From Phyllobacteriaceae bacterium (GTDB lineage Bacteria; Pseudomonadota; Alphaproteobacteria; Rhizobiales; Ancalomicrobiaceae), in assembly GCA_012517025.1 (NCBI GenBank), contig JAAYVT010000078.1, forward strand, positions 1-10,112: a DNA stretch of 10,112 nt, written 5' to 3'. Of this stretch, positions 5,994 through 10,112 are shown piece by piece. The notes under the pieces are model-generated. The model worked only from the letters and a program-made list of their open reading frames with translations, did no database searches and was not told the DNA's origin. Both the position numbers and the translations under genes were made by a program. The stretch's first letter is position 1. The number at the start of each line of letters is the position of its first letter.

Positions 5994-6971
5994 ATGACCC
6001 TCTTCCGTAGATCCGAAGTCGTCATCGCGGCCATTCTCTTCGCCGCCATGATCCTGATCGGGCTCGTCAATCCCGCCTTCTGGAACATGGACAACCTGTT
6101 CTCGCTGCTGCGCTCCAACGTCGTCATCGGGATCATGGCGCTGGGCGTGCTGCTGGTGATGTTGTCGGGCGGCTTCGACGTGTCGTTCCCGGCTTTCGCC
6201 GTCGCCGCCATGTACCTGACCGTCAAGGGCATGTTGTGGCTCGACTATCAGGGGGTGGCGCTGCCGTTCCTGGTGGCGGTGTTGATCGGCGCCGCCTGCG
6301 GCTCGATCAACGCCTTCTTCGTGTGGAAGTTCCGCATGATCCCGCTGATCGTGACGCTCGGCACCGGCTCTATGGTGCGCGGCTTCCTGCTCGGCGTGGT
6401 CGGCACCTCGATGATCAACATCGATCGCTTCCCGCCGGTGCTGATCGACTTCGCCCGCACCGAGATCTTCACCGTGACGCGCGTCGACGGCAGCCATTCC
6501 GGCCTGACGGCGATGGTGTTGATCTACTTCGCCCTGGCGCTGGCGGTGCATCTGATGCTTCGCTACACGATGATCGGCCGCTCGATCTTCGCACTCGGCG
6601 GCGGCGCGGAGGCGGCGACTCGGGTCGGCTTCGATCTGAAGAAGACGATCTTCTTCATCTATTGCCTCGCCGGGGCGCTCGCCGGGTTCGCCGGGATGCT
6701 GCACTGCTCGATGATCTGGCTCGCCAATCCGCGCGACTTCGTCGGTACCGACCTCGAGGTCATCGCCGCGGTGGTGCTCGGCGGCGCCTCGATCTTCGGC
6801 GGGCGGGGCAGCGTGCTCGGCACGATGCTCGGCGTGTTCATGCTGGTGATGGTCAAGAACAGCCTGATCATCATGAAGGTCGACACCACCTGGCAGCTCG
6901 TCGTGGTCGGTTCGATCATCGTGGTGGCGACCGCCGCGACCGCCTGGCGCGATCGCCGCAGGCAGGCTTGA
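5994..6971 (+). CDS. Sugar ABC importer permease 1 (RbsC-like, BPD_transp_2 family)
   Basis: Inner-membrane subunit forming half of the sugar channel; 325 residues, typical of the RbsC/LsrC group. It is very hydrophobic, with about eight to ten likely membrane segments, for example near residues 8-25, 43-58, 90-110, 115-135, 172-190, 218-240, 255-265 and 300-317. Family motifs include MLSGGFDVS (56-64) and LEVIAAVVLGGASIFGGRG (254-272), the conserved late loop. GGGAEAATRVGFD (202-214 region) matches the cytoplasmic loop that contacts the ATPase. The ATG at 5994 is chosen because GAGG, overlapping the ATPase stop codon, sits 6 nt upstream; a GTG at 5982 in the same frame overlaps the end of the ATPase gene and is less likely. 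Only 8 nt separate it from the ATPase gene, implying translational coupling. Confidence 0.9.
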   Translation: MTLFRRSEVVIAAILFAAMILIGLVNPAFWNMDNLFSLLRSNVVIGIMALGVLLVMLSGGFDVSFPAFAVAAMYLTVKGMLWLDYQGVALPFLVAVLIGAACGSINAFFVWKFRMIPLIVTLGTGSMVRGFLLGVVGTSMINIDRFPPVLIDFARTEIFTVTRVDGSHSGLTAMVLIYFALALAVHLMLRYTMIGRSIFALGGGAEAATRVGFDLKKTIFFIYCLAGALAGFAGMLHCSMIWLANPRDFVGTDLEVIAAVVLGGASIFGGRGSVLGTMLGVFMLVMVKNSLIIMKVDTTWQLVVVGSIIVVATAATAWRDRRRQA

Positions 6972-6982
6972 GGGAGGACGCC

Positions 6983-7981
6983 ATGGGCAAACTCGGCTTC
7001 GACGTCCGGTCCTGGATGAACCGCGACAACAACATCGGCCAGCTCCTGGTGATGGTCGTCCTGATCGTCGCCCTGATGACCGCGCTGTCGCCGGACAAAT
7101 TCCTGCGCTGGTACAATTTCGAGAGCCTCACCTATCTCTTCCCCGAGCTCGGGGTGCTCTCGATCGCCATGCTGGTGGCGATGCTGACCGGCGGCATCGA
7201 TCTGTCGATCATCGGCATCGCCAACGTCTCGGCGATCCTCGCCGGCCTGTTCTTCCACGCCGTGATCCCGCGCGACGTCGCGGCGGCGGGCGGCGGCACC
7301 GGCTGGGTGCTGATCGGCATTCTGATGTCGATCGTGATCGGGGCGATCGCGGGCGCCTTCAACGGCTTCCTGATCACCCGCTTGCGGGTGACGCCGATCC
7401 TGGCGACGCTCGGCTCGGGCCAGATCTTCACCGGCATCGCGCTGGTCCTGACCGGCGGCCCGGCGATCGTCGGCTTCCCCGCTGCTTGGGACTGGATCGG
7501 CAACGGCAAGCTCTTCGGCCTCGCCGTGCCGTTCGTGTTGTTCGTGGTGATTGCACTCGCCATGGCGTTCCTGTTGGCGCGCACCACCTTCGGCGTGTCG
7601 CTGCAACTGATCGGCACCAACCCGAAGGCGGCGGTCTTCGCCGGTCTCGACCGCGCCAAGATGGTGTTCCTGAGCTACGTGCTGACCGGCACGCTCGCCT
7701 CGATCGCCGGCATCATGCTGTCGGGGCGCACCAACGCCGCCAAGTCGGACTACGGCACCTCTTATCTCCTCCAGGCGATCCTGATCGCCGTGCTCGGCGG
7801 CACCAATCCGGCCGGCGGCAAGGGGACGGTGGCGGGCGTGTCGATCGCCGTGGTGGCGTTGATGCTGCTCTCCTCCGGCTTCCAGATCCTGCGCTTCTCC
7901 AATCACCTGATCGACTTCATCTGGGGCGCCTTCCTGCTCCTGGTGATCGCGATCAACGCCTACAAGAACCGTACCCGCTGA
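6983..7981 (+). CDS. Sugar ABC importer permease 2 (RbsC-like, BPD_transp_2 family)
   Basis: Second inner-membrane channel subunit, presumably pairing with permease 1 to form a heterodimer as LsrC and LsrD do; 332 residues. Family motifs are MLTGGIDLSI (67-76) and AILIAVLGGTNPAGGKGTVAG (265-285, in two blocks around LGGTNPAGG). TNPKAAVFAGLD (212-223) lies in the loop expected to contact the ATPase. Likely membrane segments occur near 20-36, 56-72, 80-95, 107-130, 140-157, 177-198, 228-247, 262-275, 284-300 and 310-325. The ATG at 6983 has a strong AGGGAGG 5 nt upstream that overlaps the stop of permease 1; the frame is open far upstream inside permease 1, but that part is an out-of-frame reading of permease 1. 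It diverges clearly from permease 1, so the two are old paralogues rather than a recent duplication. Confidence 0.9.
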   Translation: MGKLGFDVRSWMNRDNNIGQLLVMVVLIVALMTALSPDKFLRWYNFESLTYLFPELGVLSIAMLVAMLTGGIDLSIIGIANVSAILAGLFFHAVIPRDVAAAGGGTGWVLIGILMSIVIGAIAGAFNGFLITRLRVTPILATLGSGQIFTGIALVLTGGPAIVGFPAAWDWIGNGKLFGLAVPFVLFVVIALAMAFLLARTTFGVSLQLIGTNPKAAVFAGLDRAKMVFLSYVLTGTLASIAGIMLSGRTNAAKSDYGTSYLLQAILIAVLGGTNPAGGKGTVAGVSIAVVALMLLSSGFQILRFSNHLIDFIWGAFLLLVIAINAYKNRTR

Positions 7982-7990
7982 GAGGGCGTC

Positions 7991-9076
7991 ATGACGACCA
8001 CCTCCATCACCCTGCGTGAACGCTTCTTCACCGAGGACCGCCGCGAGATTCTGCGCTCCGGCGTCCTCTCCGCCCAGGTCTTCCGCTACGAGAGCGGCAT
8101 CGCCGGCTTGTGGCTCGAAAACGACCGCGGCCACGTGGTGATCCTGCCGTTCATGGGGCAGATGATCTGGGACGCGGTGTTCGACGGCGTCGACCTCTCC
8201 ATGGCCGACATGTTCGCCGAGCCGCGTCACGCCGCCGACATCGCCGGCACCTACGGCTGCTTCGCCTTCCATTCCGGCCTGCTCAGGAACGGCTGTCCGT
8301 CGCCTCTCGACGATCATCCCCTCCACGGCGAGATGCCCTGCGCGCCGATGCAGGAAGCAGGGCTCGAGATCGGCGAGGACGCCGAGGGGCCCTATCTCGC
8401 CGCCACGGGCCTGCGCGAATACGTCATGGGCTTCGGGGCGCATTATCGGGCGCGTCCGCGGGTGGTACTGCGCCCCGGAACCGCGCTCTTCGACATGGAG
8501 ATGGCGGTGGAGAATTGCTCCTTCGCCCCGATGGACCTGATGTACATGAGCCACGTGAACTTCGCCTTTGTGGAAGGCGGACGGATCGTCCAACCGGCGT
8601 CGTTCTCGCCGGCCGACACGGTGGTGCGCTCGGTGGTGCCGGGGCACGTCCACGCCACGCCGGATTATCTCGCCTTCATCGACGAGCTGGCGAAGGATCC
8701 CTCCGGCTCGGCGGTGCTCGATCGGCCGGAACGGTACGATCCCGAGCAGGTCTTCTACGTCCGCAACGTCAAGCGCGGGGCGAACGGGCTCACCCGGTCG
8801 CTGCTGGTGCGGCCGGAGGGGGATGCCCTGTCGATCGCGTGGGATCCGATCGCCCAGCCGCACGCGGTGCGCTGGATCCTCTACAACGGCGATCAGAAGG
8901 TCGCCGCCTTCGCGCTGCCCTCGACCTGCGAGCCGGAGGGCTACACCGCCGAGAAGAAGAAGGGCCACGTGCGGCAGCTCGCTTCCGGCGAGATCGCCCG
9001 CTTCTCGGTGCGCCTCGGCCATCTCGACGCGCGGGAAGCCGCGAGCGCCGAGAGCGCCATCGAAGCATTCGCCTGA
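7991..9076 (+). CDS. DUF4432 / aldose-1-epimerase-like protein, possible deoxyribose mutarotase
   Basis: A 361-residue soluble protein without a signal peptide, resembling the DUF4432 branch of the galactose-mutarotase-like beta-sandwich superfamily. Visible pointers are HGEMPCAP (112-119), where the family has a conserved His-Gly that contacts the sugar; a second His block MSHVNFAF (186-193); and EPEGYTAEKKKG (314-325) near the C-terminus. The fold would suit anomer conversion (alpha/beta 2-deoxy-D-ribose) or binding of a related sugar. In enteric deoxyribose operons an extra gene, deoX, is found beside deoK and deoP, and this gene may fill a similar place; I do not assert homology. It starts 9 nt after permease 2, with GAGAGGG as ribosome site, and is followed 16 nt later by deoK, so it is co-transcribed. 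The activity itself is inferred from family and context only. Confidence 0.75.
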   Translation: MTTTSITLRERFFTEDRREILRSGVLSAQVFRYESGIAGLWLENDRGHVVILPFMGQMIWDAVFDGVDLSMADMFAEPRHAADIAGTYGCFAFHSGLLRNGCPSPLDDHPLHGEMPCAPMQEAGLEIGEDAEGPYLAATGLREYVMGFGAHYRARPRVVLRPGTALFDMEMAVENCSFAPMDLMYMSHVNFAFVEGGRIVQPASFSPADTVVRSVVPGHVHATPDYLAFIDELAKDPSGSAVLDRPERYDPEQVFYVRNVKRGANGLTRSLLVRPEGDALSIAWDPIAQPHAVRWILYNGDQKVAAFALPSTCEPEGYTAEKKKGHVRQLASGEIARFSVRLGHLDAREAASAESAIEAFA

Positions 9077-9092
9077 ACGAGGGGAGGGGAGC

Positions 9093-10022
9093 ATGTCCCG
9101 CAGGATCGCCGTGGTCGGTTCCAACATGGTCGACCTGATCAGCTACGTCACCCGCATGCCGGATCGCGGCGAGACCGTCGAGGCGCCCGACTTCCGCATG
9201 GGCTGCGGCGGCAAGGGCGCCAATCAGGCGGTCGCCGCCGCCAAGCTCGGCGCCGACGTGATGATGGTCACCAAGGTCGGCGACGACGTCTTCGCCGACA
9301 ACACCATCGCCAACTTCCGTCGTTTCGGTGTCGATACGACCTGGGTGGAGAAGGTGCCGGGGACGTCGTCGGGGGTGGCGCCGATCTTCGTCGAGCCGTC
9401 GGGCGAAAACTCGATCCTGATCATCAAGGGCGCCAACGCCCATCTGCTGCCGGCCGACATCGACCGGGCTGCGGCGGATCTGAAGCGCTGCGACCTCATC
9501 TTGATGCAGCTCGAGGTGCCGATCGAGACGGTCTACCACACCATCGACTTCGCCAAGGCGAACGGCATCGAGACCATCCTCAACCCCGCTCCGGCGGCGC
9601 CGCTCGACCCGGAGAAGGTGTCGAAGGTGACCTTCTTCACCCCCAATCAGACCGAGCTGGCGCTGATCACCGGTCTGCCGGTCGGCGACGAGGCGGAGGC
9701 GGTGACGGCGGCGAAATCGCTGGTGGCGCGGGGCTTGCGGACCGTCGTGGTGACGCTCGGCGCGCGCGGCGCGTTGGTGGTGACGGCGGAGAGCGTGACG
9801 CGGGTGCCGCCGGTGGCGGTGACGCCGAAGGACACGACGGGAGCCGGCGACGCCTTCATCGGCTCGTTCGCGCGCTTCTACGTCGAGAGCCGCGACGTGC
9901 TCGGCTCGCTCGGCAAGGCGGCGCTCTACGCCGCCGATTCGATCACCAAGCCGGGCACCCAGACCTCCTACGCCACGGCGGAGGAATTCGCCGCGCTGAT
10001 GGCGGCGAACTCACCGGCCTGA
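9093..10022 (+). CDS. deoK: Deoxyribokinase (PfkB/ribokinase family)
   Basis: Cytoplasmic sugar kinase using ATP to make 2-deoxy-D-ribose 5-phosphate, the substrate of the DeoC aldolase encoded in the same operon. The 309-residue length fits the family. PfkB signature 1 is GCGGKGANQAVA (37-48); signature 2 is DTTGAGDAFIG (247-257), with Asp253 as catalytic base and GAGD as the anion hole. The N-terminal block IAVVGSNMVDLISYVTRMP, and later KVGDDVFADNTI and TSSGVAPIFV, look much more like Salmonella DeoK, as I recall it, than E. coli ribokinase RbsK, which has a different sugar-binding start. The ATG at 9093 is preceded by GGGGAGGGGA. It is the last gene of the operon. Ribose could be a minor substrate; the presence of deoC and deoR favours deoxyribose. 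Confidence 0.88.
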   Translation: MSRRIAVVGSNMVDLISYVTRMPDRGETVEAPDFRMGCGGKGANQAVAAAKLGADVMMVTKVGDDVFADNTIANFRRFGVDTTWVEKVPGTSSGVAPIFVEPSGENSILIIKGANAHLLPADIDRAAADLKRCDLILMQLEVPIETVYHTIDFAKANGIETILNPAPAAPLDPEKVSKVTFFTPNQTELALITGLPVGDEAEAVTAAKSLVARGLRTVVVTLGARGALVVTAESVTRVPPVAVTPKDTTGAGDAFIGSFARFYVESRDVLGSLGKAALYAADSITKPGTQTSYATAEEFAALMAANSPA

Positions 10023-10034
10023 GTGGCCCGACGG

Positions 10035-10062
10035 GGCGGGCGGCGAGGCGATCGCCCCCGCC
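10035..10062. terminator. GC-rich dyad between convergent genes, possible bidirectional terminator
   Basis: Outer arms GGCGGG (10035-10040) and CCCGCC (10057-10062) enclose the perfect palindrome GGCGATCGCC (10047-10056). It lies 12 nt after the deoK stop and abuts the stop of the probable convergent gene. No T-tract is present, so its termination strength is uncertain. Confidence 0.4.
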
Positions 10063-10112
10063 TCAGGCGTAGCGCAACGGCACCGCGGTGGTGAACTTCA
10101 GCTCCTCCATCG
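10063..10112 (-). CDS. C-terminal tail of a probable convergent gene, product unknown
   Basis: Read on the minus strand, the last bases give an open frame entering from the right edge and ending MEELKFTTAVPLRYA followed by TGA at 10065-10063. The mix of residues and codons looks like a genuine protein end, and the position, just past deoK and a GC-rich dyad, suits a convergent gene. Only about 16 codons are visible, so neither function nor family can be given, and chance remains possible. Confidence 0.45.
   Translation of the reverse strand, partial: MEELKFTTAVPLRYA

Noticed and set aside
3281..7981. Labelling the transporter as an autoinducer-2 (Lsr) importer
   Set aside because: The binding protein and permeases resemble that class, but no lsrK, lsrF or lsrG gene is near. 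The flanking deoR, deoC and deoK genes point to deoxyribose. Binding data could overturn this.
6659..9127. Very long minus-strand open frame (822 codons) opposite the permease, epimerase and kinase genes
   Set aside because: It is rich in Arg, His, Gly and Asp in the way antisense of GC-rich genes is, and it lies opposite three genes with clear family motifs. It has no recognisable domain.

Overview
The window is high-GC bacterial chromosomal DNA with dense, strongly GC-biased codons. Gene style and order suggest an alphaproteobacterium, probably Hyphomicrobiales/Rhizobiales; this is inferred, since no rRNA or other marker is present. Most of it (about 1434-10022) is one locus for uptake and breakdown of 2-deoxy-D-ribose. 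It has a true DeoR-type repressor on the minus strand and, divergently, a plus-strand operon: deoC, an ABC substrate-binding protein, a two-domain ABC ATPase, two membrane permeases, a DUF4432/aldose-1-epimerase-like protein and a deoxyribokinase (deoK).

Layout. 1-1040 (-): the N-terminal 346 residues of a secreted CocE/NonD (peptidase S15-like) hydrolase that runs off the left edge. 1050-1433: a gap with no convincing gene. 1434-2201 (-): deoR. 2202-2436: the divergent control region, with a 16-bp palindrome (2357-2372) very like the E. coli DeoR operator; a second, weaker copy lies inside the deoR coding region (1820-1835). 2437-3093: deoC. 3281-4333: the substrate-binding protein gene, broken by an in-frame TAG at 3821-3823. 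4453-7981: ATPase and two permeases. 7991-9076: epimerase-like protein. 9093-10022: deoK. 10063-10112 (-): probable tail of a convergent gene.

Expected pathway: free deoxyribose is bound in the periplasm, imported by the ABC transporter, possibly interconverted between anomers by the epimerase-like protein, phosphorylated by DeoK to deoxyribose 5-phosphate, and split by DeoC to acetaldehyde and glyceraldehyde 3-phosphate. DeoR probably represses both directions and is likely relieved by deoxyribose 5-phosphate, as in E. coli. No nucleoside phosphorylase or phosphopentomutase gene is present, so the free sugar is a more likely substrate than deoxynucleosides.

The points most worth checking are the amber codon in the binding protein, the paired DeoR operators about 537 bp apart, and the use of an ABC importer where enteric deoxyribose operons use the MFS permease DeoP. 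I saw no mobile element, CRISPR array, tRNA, rRNA or phage gene.
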